From assembly GCF_003852495.1 (NCBI RefSeq), contig NZ_QAJI01000003.1, forward strand, positions 85,216-149,215: DNA of 64,000 nucleotides. Reading direction: 5' to 3'. A program made the position numbers and the translations under genes. This document shows, piece after piece, positions 34,826 through 42,545 of this stretch. Under the pieces are notes generated by a model. It saw only the letters and a program-made list of their open reading frames with translations, did not search any database and was not told the DNA's origin. The stretch's first letter is position 1. Every line of letters begins with the position of its first letter. Origin of the DNA: Taibaiella sp. KBW10 (GTDB lineage: Bacteria > Bacteroidota > Bacteroidia > Chitinophagales > Chitinophagaceae).

Positions 34826-35800
34826 ATGAGTATTTTTGACTTCAGACAGAACTATAAACCATTCGAATATCCGGAGGTTTTACAATTTACAGATGCGATT
34901 AATAAATCTTTCTGGGTACACTCGGAGGTCGATTTTACCGCCGACCTGCAGGATTTCCACTCTCACCTTAGTGTTGCCGAGCAACAATCTATCAAAAAAA
35001 GTCTGCTGGCGATTGCACAAATAGAGGTAAGTGTAAAAACCTTCTGGGGCAATTTATACACGCATTTACCCAAACCGGAATTTAATGGCTTAGGCAGTAC
35101 TTTTGCCGAATGTGAGTTCCGCCATTCCGAAGCCTACTCCCGCCTGCTGGAAGTACTGGGATACAATACCGAATTTGAAAAAATCCTGGAGATTCCGGCC
35201 ATTCAAAAGCGCATCCAATACCTGGGTAATGCCCTGAAGAATGCTAAAAGCGCCGAACCACAGGAATACATCATTTCCCTGGTGCTGTTCACCATCCTGA
35301 TCGAAAATGTTTCTTTGTTCAGCCAGTTTGCCATCATCCTTTATTTCACCCGTTTTAAAGGATTTATGAAAAACACCAGCAACATTATTGCCTGGACTTC
35401 TGTAGATGAGCAATTACATGCCAATGCAGGGATATACCTCATTAACGAGATCAAAAAAGAATTTCCGGAATACCTGAATGTTGATCAGGAAGCCAAAATC
35501 CAGGAGATCATTAAAGAATCCCTAACCATTGAAGCGGAAATCCTGGACTGGATTTTTGAAGATGGAGAACTGGAAAAAATCTCCAAAACAGATATCCTTA
35601 ATTTCATGAAATACAGGATTGACGATAGTTTGGTTAAAATCGGCTTATCTAAAGTATATAATATCAAAGAAGCTGAATATATGCCGATGCAGTGGTTTGA
35701 AGAGGAAGTATTTGCCAATAGCCTTGATGATTTCTTTGCTAAACGCCCGGTAGACTATACCAAACATGATAAGAGTATTACCGCTATGGATTTGTTCTAA
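34826..35800 (+). CDS. nrdB: Class I ribonucleotide reductase radical subunit R2
   Basis: A 324-residue radical-generating subunit that activates NrdA for ribonucleotide reduction. Metal ligands align as E67, E97, H100, E160, E195 and H198, and the radical tyrosine is Y104 (E-x2-H-x3-Y as in E. coli 115-122). The first ligand appears to be Glu rather than the Asp of E. coli. There is no N-terminal ATP-cone, which some Bacteroidota NrdB proteins carry. It is the first gene behind a cobalamin riboswitch and is followed by a thioesterase gene (65 nt) and nrdA. Confidence 0.95.
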   Translation: MSIFDFRQNYKPFEYPEVLQFTDAINKSFWVHSEVDFTADLQDFHSHLSVAEQQSIKKSLLAIAQIEVSVKTFWGNLYTHLPKPEFNGLGSTFAECEFRHSEAYSRLLEVLGYNTEFEKILEIPAIQKRIQYLGNALKNAKSAEPQEYIISLVLFTILIENVSLFSQFAIILYFTRFKGFMKNTSNIIAWTSVDEQLHANAGIYLINEIKKEFPEYLNVDQEAKIQEIIKESLTIEAEILDWIFEDGELEKISKTDILNFMKYRIDDSLVKIGLSKVYNIKEAEYMPMQWFEEEVFANSLDDFFAKRPVDYTKHDKSITAMDLF

Positions 35801-35865
35801 GCGAGAGCGAAGCACATTCCTCAAAAGCACATTCCTGATCTGATAATCTTAATCGAAACATAATA

Positions 35866-36255
35866 ATGATGAACGTAGCGGAAAGAATAAAAAGCGCTGA
35901 GACGAGAATATTTAAAGTGGTTTTTCCAAACACCACAAACCACTATAATACGCTGTTTGGCGGTACCGCAATGCAACTGATGGATGAAGTCGCCTTCATT
36001 GCAGCTACCCGCTTCAGCAGAAAAAGAATGGTAACGATCTCTTCCAGCCAGATCGATTTTAAAGAATCTATTCCTGCCGATACGATTATTGAATTGGTTG
36101 GTAAGATTACAGAGATCGGTAATACCAGCTTAAAAGTTTCTGTAGAGATTTTTCAGGAAACAATGTTTGATGATGAACGTAAAAGATCGATCAGTGGCAT
36201 GTTTACTTTCGTAGCGATCGACGAACACAAAAACCCAATTAAAATACTAGATTAA
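35866..36255 (+). CDS. Acyl-CoA thioesterase, hotdog fold
   Basis: A 129-residue hotdog-fold protein of the YciA/BACH group (signature FPNTTNHYNTLFGGTAMQLMDE, with the catalytic-type Asp in MDEVAFIAATR). Members hydrolyse acyl-CoA thioesters in the cytosol. It is inserted between nrdB and nrdA, 65 nt after the former and 5 nt before the latter, so it shares the B12-controlled transcript. No direct link between thioesterase action and nucleotide reduction is established. ATG 35866 or ATG 35869 may be the start. Confidence 0.9.
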   Translation: MMNVAERIKSAETRIFKVVFPNTTNHYNTLFGGTAMQLMDEVAFIAATRFSRKRMVTISSSQIDFKESIPADTIIELVGKITEIGNTSLKVSVEIFQETMFDDERKRSISGMFTFVAIDEHKNPIKILD

Positions 36256-36260
36256 AAGAT

Positions 36261-37907
36261 ATGGAAAGATTATGGTGGCTCAACGAGGAAAGTGAGCAGA
36301 TACTCAACAGGGGCTATTTATTAAAAGGAGAAACGGTAGAAGGTGCTATCGACAGGATTTGTACAGCAGCAGCACAACGTTTATACAAACCGGAATTCAA
36401 AGAAGGCTTTAAGGAGTTGATTGAAAAAGGTTGGATGAGCCTGAGCTCCCCGATCTGGGCCAATATGGGTACAGAGCGTGGATTGCCTATTTCCTGTTTT
36501 AATGTCCATATTCCGGATCATATCGAAGGAATTACCCATAAATTGGGAGAAGTAATCATGCAAACCAAAATAGGTGGTGGTACTTCTGGCTATTTTGGTA
36601 CCCTAAGGGAACGCGGCAGTGCCGTAACCGATAATGGTAAGAGTAGCGGTGCGGTTTCTTTTATGAAATTGTTTGATACGGCTATGGATACCATCTCTCA
36701 GGGAGGGGTACGCCGTGGTGCTTTTGCCGCCTATCTGGATATTGACCATCCGGATATAGAGGAATTTCTGTCTATTAAAAACATCGGACATCCAATCCAA
36801 AACCTGTTCTTCGGGGTATGTATCCCGGATTACTGGATGCAGGAAATGATCGACGGAGATATGGCTAAGCGGGAAGTATGGGCCAAAGTATTGGAATCAA
36901 GACAACAAAAAGGCCTGCCTTATTTGTTCTTTACCGATAATGTAAACCGTAACAAACCACAGGTATATAAAGATAATAACTGGCAGATCAACGCCAGCAA
37001 TCTCTGCTCGGAGATTGCCTTACCGTCCACTATAGACGAGTCTTTTATCTGTTGTTTATCTTCTATGAATTTAGAGTTGTATGACGAATGGAAAGATACG
37101 GAAGCGGTAAAAATGGCGATTTTCTTCCTGGATGCAGTGTTGCAGGAGTTTATTGTAAAAACAGAAGATAATTATTATTTAGCAGCAGCCAACAGATTTG
37201 CGAAAAGACACCGCGCCTTAGGTTTGGGTGTATTAGGATGGCATTCTTATTTGCAGAAAAACGGGATTCCGTTTGAAGGCCTGAAAGCCAAACAACTGAC
37301 GAATGAGATATTCAAGCACATTCACGAAAAATCGGAAAAAGCAACCATTGAGTTAAGTTATATCTATGGCGAGCCCGAAGTATTAAAAGGCTACGGCAGA
37401 AGAAATACTACCCTTCTGGCGATTGCCCCTACCACTTCCTCATCTGCTATCCTGGGCCAGTCTTCGCCGGGTATAGAACCCTTTAGCAGTAACTATTACA
37501 AAGCGGGTTTATCGAAAGGGAATTTTATGCGTAAGAATAAATACCTGAAAGCCCTCTTAGAAGAAAAAGGACTCGATAATGAGGATACCTGGAGAACGAT
37601 CATGTTGAATAATGGTAGTGTACAGCATGTCGAGGAATTGACCCAACAGGAAAAAGATGTGTTTAAAACCTTTAAGGAGATTTCCCAATTGGAGATTATC
37701 CAGCAGGCATCTATCCGTCAGGGCTTTATCGATCAGGCACAAAGCCTGAACCTGAATATTCCGTCTAATATGCCGATCAAAGATGTGAATAAGCTGATGA
37801 TTGAAGCCTGGAAACTAGGCGTAAAAACCTTGTATTACCAACGCAGTCAAAGTGTATCAAAAGAACTGGTGAATAACCTGGTGACCTGTAGCAGTTGTGA
37901 GTCTTAA
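36261..37907 (+). CDS. nrdA: Class I ribonucleotide reductase catalytic subunit R1, short form
   Basis: A 548-residue catalytic subunit. The reducible cysteines are C79 (ISCFNVH) and one of C264/C265; the active-site loop NLCSE gives N247, C249 (thiyl radical) and E251; the radical-relay tyrosines are Y525/Y526 and the C-terminal shuttle pair is C543/C546 (CSSCES). The protein starts directly with the catalytic region: the N-terminal ATP-cone of about 90 residues is missing, and NrdB has none either, so dATP feedback on overall activity must be absent or different. It is the last gene of the riboswitch-controlled operon. Confidence 0.95.
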   Translation: MERLWWLNEESEQILNRGYLLKGETVEGAIDRICTAAAQRLYKPEFKEGFKELIEKGWMSLSSPIWANMGTERGLPISCFNVHIPDHIEGITHKLGEVIMQTKIGGGTSGYFGTLRERGSAVTDNGKSSGAVSFMKLFDTAMDTISQGGVRRGAFAAYLDIDHPDIEEFLSIKNIGHPIQNLFFGVCIPDYWMQEMIDGDMAKREVWAKVLESRQQKGLPYLFFTDNVNRNKPQVYKDNNWQINASNLCSEIALPSTIDESFICCLSSMNLELYDEWKDTEAVKMAIFFLDAVLQEFIVKTEDNYYLAAANRFAKRHRALGLGVLGWHSYLQKNGIPFEGLKAKQLTNEIFKHIHEKSEKATIELSYIYGEPEVLKGYGRRNTTLLAIAPTTSSSAILGQSSPGIEPFSSNYYKAGLSKGNFMRKNKYLKALLEEKGLDNEDTWRTIMLNNGSVQHVEELTQQEKDVFKTFKEISQLEIIQQASIRQGFIDQAQSLNLNIPSNMPIKDVNKLMIEAWKLGVKTLYYQRSQSVSKELVNNLVTCSSCES

Positions 37908-37914
37908 GAAGATC

Positions 37915-38033
37915 CCTGCTTAGGTCGGAAGAACAATACATGAACGCTTGTCTTTTTGAATGCAGCGAAGCGGAATGAGAAATCTAAACAAATTTTTATG
38001 GATTCCTCCTTACGTCGGAAGGACAAAAAAGAC
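37915..38033. repeat. Intergenic repeat of the GTC...GGAATG/CGTCGGAA...GAC type
   Basis: CTTAGGTCGGAAGAACAA (37918-37935) recurs as CTTACGTCGGAAGGACAA (38008-38025). The block 37950-38033 starts GTCTTTTTGAATG and ends GGACAAAAAAGAC, with GCGAAGCGGAATGAG and GGATTCCTCC between, which is the form of the widespread bacterial intergenic elements built on GTCATTCC/GGAATGAC. No protein is expected here, although short frames are open. Confidence 0.5.
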
Positions 38034-38073
38034 AATATAAAATCACATGACTACCCGCATTTAGGCCACTCTT

Positions 38074-38109
38074 TTTTTGGTCCTTTTGTTGCCACAAAAG
38101 GACCAAAAA
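38074..38109. terminator. 16-bp perfect hairpin in the nrdA downstream region
   Basis: TTTTTGGTCCTTTTGT (38074-38089) pairs with ACAAAAGGACCAAAAA (38094-38109), loop TGCC. It lies inside the repeat-rich region and may be part of the mobile repeat rather than a dedicated terminator. Confidence 0.5.
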
Positions 38110-38119
38110 TGCCTGTTTT

Positions 38120-38205
38120 CATCAAGGCAAAAGGTAGCAATAGCTATAAATGGAAACCAAAATAATAAAGAAAGTCTTTGTTTACTAAAGCAGATATTCA
38201 ATTAA
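38120..38205 (+). repeat. Dispersed intergenic repeat, copy B
   Basis: An 86-nt block matching copy A at 16696-16781. In both copies one frame reads IKAKGxNSYKxKPK before a stop, which may be chance or a remnant of coding sequence. As in copy A, it follows a plus-strand gene and precedes a terminator hairpin. Confidence 0.75.
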
Positions 38206-38214
38206 ATTACCCCG

Positions 38215-38256
38215 ATCCGGAGTCCTCAAAATGCTTAATGAGGACTCCGGATTATT
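38215..38256 (+). terminator. Terminator of the nrd region
   Basis: ATCCGGAGTCCTCA (38215-38228) pairs perfectly with TGAGGACTCCGGAT (38239-38252), followed by TATTTT. Confidence 0.75.
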
Positions 38257-38317
38257 TTAATGCACCCCTACCCGCTGCATAACCAAAAATCAATTTATCT
38301 TTAAACAAAAAAAGTCC

Positions 38318-38641
38318 ATGACTACTGAAGAAGCATTTTATACTTCCATTGGCCAATCCATTTCCGAAGCCGAACAAAGCCAGATGTTTGGTAAACCTTG
38401 CTTTAAAATAAACGGCAAAGCCTTTGTTTCTTTTTTTCAGGATGCCATGGTGTTTAAGCTTACCGGTAATACACGTGAAGCAGCACTACAATTAGCAGGT
38501 GCTGTATTGTTTGACCCTTCGGGTAAAAACAGGCCGATGAAAGAATGGATACAGGTGCCCTATGCCCATCAGAGTGAATGGTCGCGGCTCGCGCAGGAAG
38601 CCTTTCAATACGTAAAAAGTAATAAAACAAGGATGCAATAA
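38318..38641 (+). CDS. TfoX-N/YjbR-like small protein
   Basis: A 107-residue protein with the pattern MFGKPCFKINGKAFVSFFQDAMVFKL followed by FDPSGKNRPMKEWIQVP, similar in layout to TfoX N-terminal and MmcQ/YjbR-like folds. Proteins of this kind have no firmly known function in Bacteroidota. It is a single gene; codon use is like its neighbours. Confidence 0.65.
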   Translation: MTTEEAFYTSIGQSISEAEQSQMFGKPCFKINGKAFVSFFQDAMVFKLTGNTREAALQLAGAVLFDPSGKNRPMKEWIQVPYAHQSEWSRLAQEAFQYVKSNKTRMQ

Positions 38642-38718
38642 GGATTTATTGTGCTGCTTACTCAGGCGTACAATCAGTGATCAATACAATCCGGTAATCG
38701 ATAAATTACGCAAAAAAA

Positions 38719-39819
38719 ATGCAGCAGAAGTTTTACGGATTAGACCATTTAAGAGCCCTGGCAATTATTCTAGTTTTTTTCTTTCATTATTTCATACTCA
38801 GTAGCGGGCAACCGGCATGGCTGCCGGGTCTTGCTGCCTTCGGATGGACCGGAGTAGATCTCTTCTTCGTACTGAGTGGCTTTTTAATTTCAGGGGCCTT
38901 ATTTTCCCGGATTGGCAAAGGGCAAACCATTGCACTCCGATCCTTCTATCTAAAAAGATTTTTCAGAATAGTTCCGGCATACCTGATCACCGTCGGACTG
39001 TATTTTTGTATTCCTCTTTTTCGCGAAAAGGAACATTTACCTTCCTTATGGAAGTTTTTAACGTTTACGCAAAACTTCGGCTTGAACCTGAAAGATCAGG
39101 GTACATTTTCTCATGCCTGGTCCCTTTGTGTGGAAGAGCATTTTTATCTGTTCCTGCCTTTGATTCTTTTATTGCTGCAATTCACCAGAAGTATGAACCG
39201 CGCCTACCTCTTACTTATGGCACTGTTCGGACTGGGATTCCTTACAAGATGGTACAGCTATCATTACTTATACCTGCCGGAAATAGAAAACGCAAATGAT
39301 TGGGTTTATTGGTACAAATATATTTACTATCCGACCTACAATCGATTAGATGGCCTGCTGGTCGGTGTTACCATTGCCGCAATCTATCAATTTTCGCCCC
39401 GTTGCTGGTCTACACTATCGAAATATGGTAATGGATTTATGATTTTGGGTATCGTACTACTGGCGCTTGCATATTTTTTATGTGCAAATCAGCAGACATT
39501 TAACGCATCCATTTTCGGATTTCCGTTAATTGCCTTGGGGTATGGATGTATGGTTACCGGGGCAATAAGCCCGGCCAGTTTTTTGTACCGATGGCAGTCC
39601 CGGGGCACCACTTTTATCGCAAGCCTTTCTTACGCCATCTACCTCACGCATAAAGGAGTCGTTCATATAACGCATCAATTGCTGGCCGACTATAAGGTGA
39701 ATGAAAACCTGATGCTCCTGATTTGTATTATTATGTGTACTGCAGCAGCTTATTTACTACATCGCATCGTAGAAAAGCCATTTATAAAACTAAAAAACCG
39801 GTTAACCGGAACGCTGTAA
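38719..39819 (+). CDS. Acyltransferase family 3 membrane protein (OafA/YrhL type)
   Basis: A 366-residue integral membrane O-acyltransferase with about ten membrane helices. The family opening GLDHLRALAIILVFFFHY (histidine at about 23) and the RxxR-like KRFFRIVPAYL segment near 75-85 are present. Enzymes of this family acetylate or otherwise acylate cell-surface sugars; no glycan cluster is adjacent, so the acceptor is unknown. It is convergent with tyrS. Confidence 0.88.
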   Translation: MQQKFYGLDHLRALAIILVFFFHYFILSSGQPAWLPGLAAFGWTGVDLFFVLSGFLISGALFSRIGKGQTIALRSFYLKRFFRIVPAYLITVGLYFCIPLFREKEHLPSLWKFLTFTQNFGLNLKDQGTFSHAWSLCVEEHFYLFLPLILLLLQFTRSMNRAYLLLMALFGLGFLTRWYSYHYLYLPEIENANDWVYWYKYIYYPTYNRLDGLLVGVTIAAIYQFSPRCWSTLSKYGNGFMILGIVLLALAYFLCANQQTFNASIFGFPLIALGYGCMVTGAISPASFLYRWQSRGTTFIASLSYAIYLTHKGVVHITHQLLADYKVNENLMLLICIIMCTAAAYLLHRIVEKPFIKLKNRLTGTL

Positions 39820-39844
39820 ATGCGGCTCCCGGTCTCCGGTTTTT
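39793..39844. terminator. Terminator between the acyltransferase and tyrS
   Basis: AAAAACCGG (39793-39801) pairs with CCGGTTTTT (39836-39844), with an additional inner CCGG/CCGG pairing. It overlaps the last codons of the acyltransferase. Confidence 0.5.
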
Positions 39845-39869
39845 ATTTCTTTATTTGTGTAACTGCTAT

Positions 39870-41153
39870 TTATTCAAATACAGCTAAATAATATTGTTTC
39901 TTGCCCTTTTGGAACAAGATATATTTATCATTTAAAAGATTGTCGGTCGTGATGCGGGCATCAATGCCCTGAATTTTTTCTTTATTCATACTCACCCCGC
40001 CGCTCTGTAACATTTTACGGGCTTCCCCTTTAGAAGGAAACACATTGGTATCCGCAAAGAAAGTGATCAAGTCCAAGCCTTCATTTGTCAACGCTTCTTT
40101 CTTAAAACTCACCTGAGGTACCCCATCCATAATATCCAGCAACTGGGCTTCATTCAGGCTGATTAATGCTTCCTGAGTGGCCTTTCCAAACAGTATTTCT
40201 GTAGCTTGCTGCGCAAATTCCAGGTCTTCTTTGGAATGCACCATCGTTGTAACCTCTTCGGCCAGGCGTTTTTGGAGCATTCTCAAATGAGGTGCTTCTT
40301 CATGTGCCTTAATCAATTCATGAATCTCAGCCACAGGTATAAAGGTGAAAATCTTGATCAGGTTTTTAGCATCCTCATCCGTAACGTTCAACCAGTATTG
40401 ATAGAACACATAAGGAGAGGTTTTGTTGCGATCTAACCAGATATTACCGCTTTCCGTTTTACCAAACTTTCCGCCATCTGCTTTTTTCAATAAAGGACAG
40501 GTGAAGGCAAAGGCTTCTCCCTGCGCTTTACGACGTATAAATTCGGTACCGGTCACGATATTTCCCCATTGGTCGCCGCCGCCAAACTGCAATTTCACAC
40601 CCATATTTTTGTACAGGTGAAAAAAGTCGTATCCCTGGATGAGCTGATAAGTAAACTCGGTAAAAGACAAACCAAATTCCAGACGCTTTTGTACGGAATC
40701 CTTAGCCAGCATATAGTTTACCGTAATATGTTTACCCACATCACGAATAAAGTCTAAGAAGGAGAATTGCCCGATCCAGTCATTATTATTAACGATTTCA
40801 GCTTTATTGGAGAGGGTTTCATCAAAATCGATGAATTTCTCCAATTGCTTGCGAATCCCTGCAATATTTTTATCAATGGTGGCTTCATCTAATAAATTAC
40901 GTTCTGCCGATTTCCCTGTGGGATCACCAATCATTCCCGTTGCTCCACCAATGAGTGCAATAGGTTTATGTCCGGACAGCTGTAAATGCTTCAGCAAAAT
41001 AATGGGCAGCATACTCCCGATATGTAAACTATCGGCCGTAGGATCAAAACCCACATAAGCACTCACCACCTCTTTGGCCAACAATTCTTCGGTACCAGGA
41101 ATCATATCCTGTAACAAACCACGTTCTCTTAACTCCGGAATAAAATTTTTCAT
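39870..41153 (-). CDS. tyrS: Tyrosyl-tRNA synthetase
   Basis: A class I synthetase of 427 residues from the ATG at 41153 ([14 protein letters not shown]). Motifs: [15 protein letters not shown] (HIGH region), the tyrosine-binding [11 protein letters not shown] and [16 protein letters not shown] as KMSKS, and a C-terminal S4-like RNA-binding domain (about 360-425). The frame extends upstream to 41204, but a promoter with -7 at 41174-41181 lies there, so ATG 41159 or 41153 is the real start. Confidence 0.97.
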   Translation of the reverse strand: MKNFIPELRERGLLQDMIPGTEELLAKEVVSAYVGFDPTADSLHIGSMLPIILLKHLQLSGHKPIALIGGATGMIGDPTGKSAERNLLDEATIDKNIAGIRKQLEKFIDFDETLSNKAEIVNNNDWIGQFSFLDFIRDVGKHITVNYMLAKDSVQKRLEFGLSFTEFTYQLIQGYDFFHLYKNMGVKLQFGGGDQWGNIVTGTEFIRRKAQGEAFAFTCPLLKKADGGKFGKTESGNIWLDRNKTSPYVFYQYWLNVTDEDAKNLIKIFTFIPVAEIHELIKAHEEAPHLRMLQKRLAEEVTTMVHSKEDLEFAQQATEILFGKATQEALISLNEAQLLDIMDGVPQVSFKKEALTNEGLDLITFFADTNVFPSKGEARKMLQSGGVSMNKEKIQGIDARITTDNLLNDKYILFQKGKKQYYLAVFE

Positions 41154-41173
41154 CAACATTACTTTAAGGTTGG

Positions 41174-41204
41174 CAAATTTATTAAGAATAATCCGAACCA
41201 TCAA
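41174..41204 (-). promoter_or_regulatory. Promoter of tyrS
   Basis: On the minus strand TTG (41204-41202) is followed after 20 bp by TAAATTTG (41181-41174). It fixes the tyrS start downstream of 41174. Confidence 0.5.
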
Positions 41205-41281
41205 CAGGAATAGTTCGTACCTTATTTATAAGGAAGCCAATAAATTACAAATTGTTAGTATATAAATAGCAATATTTTAGT

Positions 41282-41289
41282 TAAATTTG
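41282..41289 (+). promoter_or_regulatory. -7 element of the porV2-porU2 operon
   Basis: TAAATTTG matches TAnnTTTG 32 bp before the porV2 ATG. A standard -33 element is not obvious. Confidence 0.4.
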
Positions 41290-41321
41290 CCGTTTAGCGC
41301 ATAAACTCAGGAAGCATTCAC

Positions 41322-42521
41322 ATGAAAATAAAAAATATACCCATTACATTCATTATCTTAAGCTTGCCTATTATCTCAACTGCCCAAAGCAGGATCTATG
41401 TCAATGAATATCTAAATATTGGCGTAGGGGCACGTGGTTTAAGTATGGGCGGTGCACAGTCGGCTTCCACACATGATGTATATGCAACGTATTGGAATCC
41501 GGCAGGTTTGGCACAAATGCAAAACAATGCAGAACTTGGTTTGATGCACTCGGAGTATTTCGGGGGCATTTTCAAATATGATTATGGTGGATTAGCGATA
41601 AAACTTAAAGACAAAAAACGAGCAATTGGCGTTTCTTTTATTCGATTTGCCACAGATAATATTCCCTATACCCTGGATTATGTGCAACCGGACGGATCAT
41701 TTGATGAGAGTAAGCTCAAAGCTTTTTCTGCCGGTGATTATGCCTTCACCTTTAGCTATGCGCAGCAATTGGGCTGGTTTAAAAATAAGAAAGATTTCAG
41801 TGCAAGTTTTGGAGCCAATGCAAAAGTGATCTACCGTAATGTCGGGAGCATGGCGAATGCCTGGGGTGCAGGAGTCGATCTGGGACTGCAGATCAAGGCG
41901 AAACAATGGTACTTTGGGATTATGGCAAAAGATATTACAACCACCATTACGTCCTGGAGCTTTCACCTAACGGAAAAAGAAAAAGAAACGTTCAGCAAAA
42001 CGGGCAATGAGATTCCAATTAAGTCCTATGAAGTCATGAATCCTAGAATCAATCTGGGTATAGGCCGGCATTTCATCAATCCTAAAAAAGATTTCCAACT
42101 AGGCGCGGAAATTGGCCTGGATGTAACTACAGATGGAAAACGTATTGCGTTGATTTCGTCCAAACAGGTGAGTGTCGATCCCCGGATGGGCCTCGAGGCT
42201 TCTTATAAAAACACCATCTTCTTAAGAGGGGGTATTAGTAATATGTATCATGCAACGGATAATGCCGATACCACAAATACCCGGAAATACTTCGTATTTC
42301 AACCGGCAGTAGGGGTAGGTTTTAAATTGAAACAGCTACATATTGATTATGCGTTTACAAGTTTGAATATGCAGGACAATCCTTTATACTCACATGTAGT
42401 CTCTCTGAAGTTAAATTTCAATAAAGCCAAAAAAGCGAATCCGGAAGCAGAAGCGATTCCTCCTGCTCCGGTAACACCAGCTCCGGCAGCGCCTGTAACC
42501 GAACAACCGATTAAACCATAA
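41322..42521 (+). CDS. porV2: PorV/PorQ family outer-membrane protein, PorV2-like
   Basis: A 399-residue outer-membrane barrel of the PorV/PorQ family: signal peptide (1-21), the opening NIGVGARGLSMGGAQSAS and TYWNPAGLA typical of FadL-like Bacteroidota proteins, and a Pro/Ala-rich C-terminal tail after the last strand. PorV carries T9SS cargo from the translocon to the sortase PorU. Adjacency to a PorU-like sortase gene (24 nt) supports the PorV2 assignment. Confidence 0.85.
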   Translation: MKIKNIPITFIILSLPIISTAQSRIYVNEYLNIGVGARGLSMGGAQSASTHDVYATYWNPAGLAQMQNNAELGLMHSEYFGGIFKYDYGGLAIKLKDKKRAIGVSFIRFATDNIPYTLDYVQPDGSFDESKLKAFSAGDYAFTFSYAQQLGWFKNKKDFSASFGANAKVIYRNVGSMANAWGAGVDLGLQIKAKQWYFGIMAKDITTTITSWSFHLTEKEKETFSKTGNEIPIKSYEVMNPRINLGIGRHFINPKKDFQLGAEIGLDVTTDGKRIALISSKQVSVDPRMGLEASYKNTIFLRGGISNMYHATDNADTTNTRKYFVFQPAVGVGFKLKQLHIDYAFTSLNMQDNPLYSHVVSLKLNFNKAKKANPEAEAIPPAPVTPAPAAPVTEQPIKP

Positions 42522-42545
42522 GCCTCTCCTCACCCTATTAATTCA

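Noticed and set aside
37956-38165. 69-residue open frame after nrdA
   Set aside because: It runs through repeat elements and a 16-bp hairpin; the end is shared with the repeat copy at 16.7 kb, so it is not a gene.
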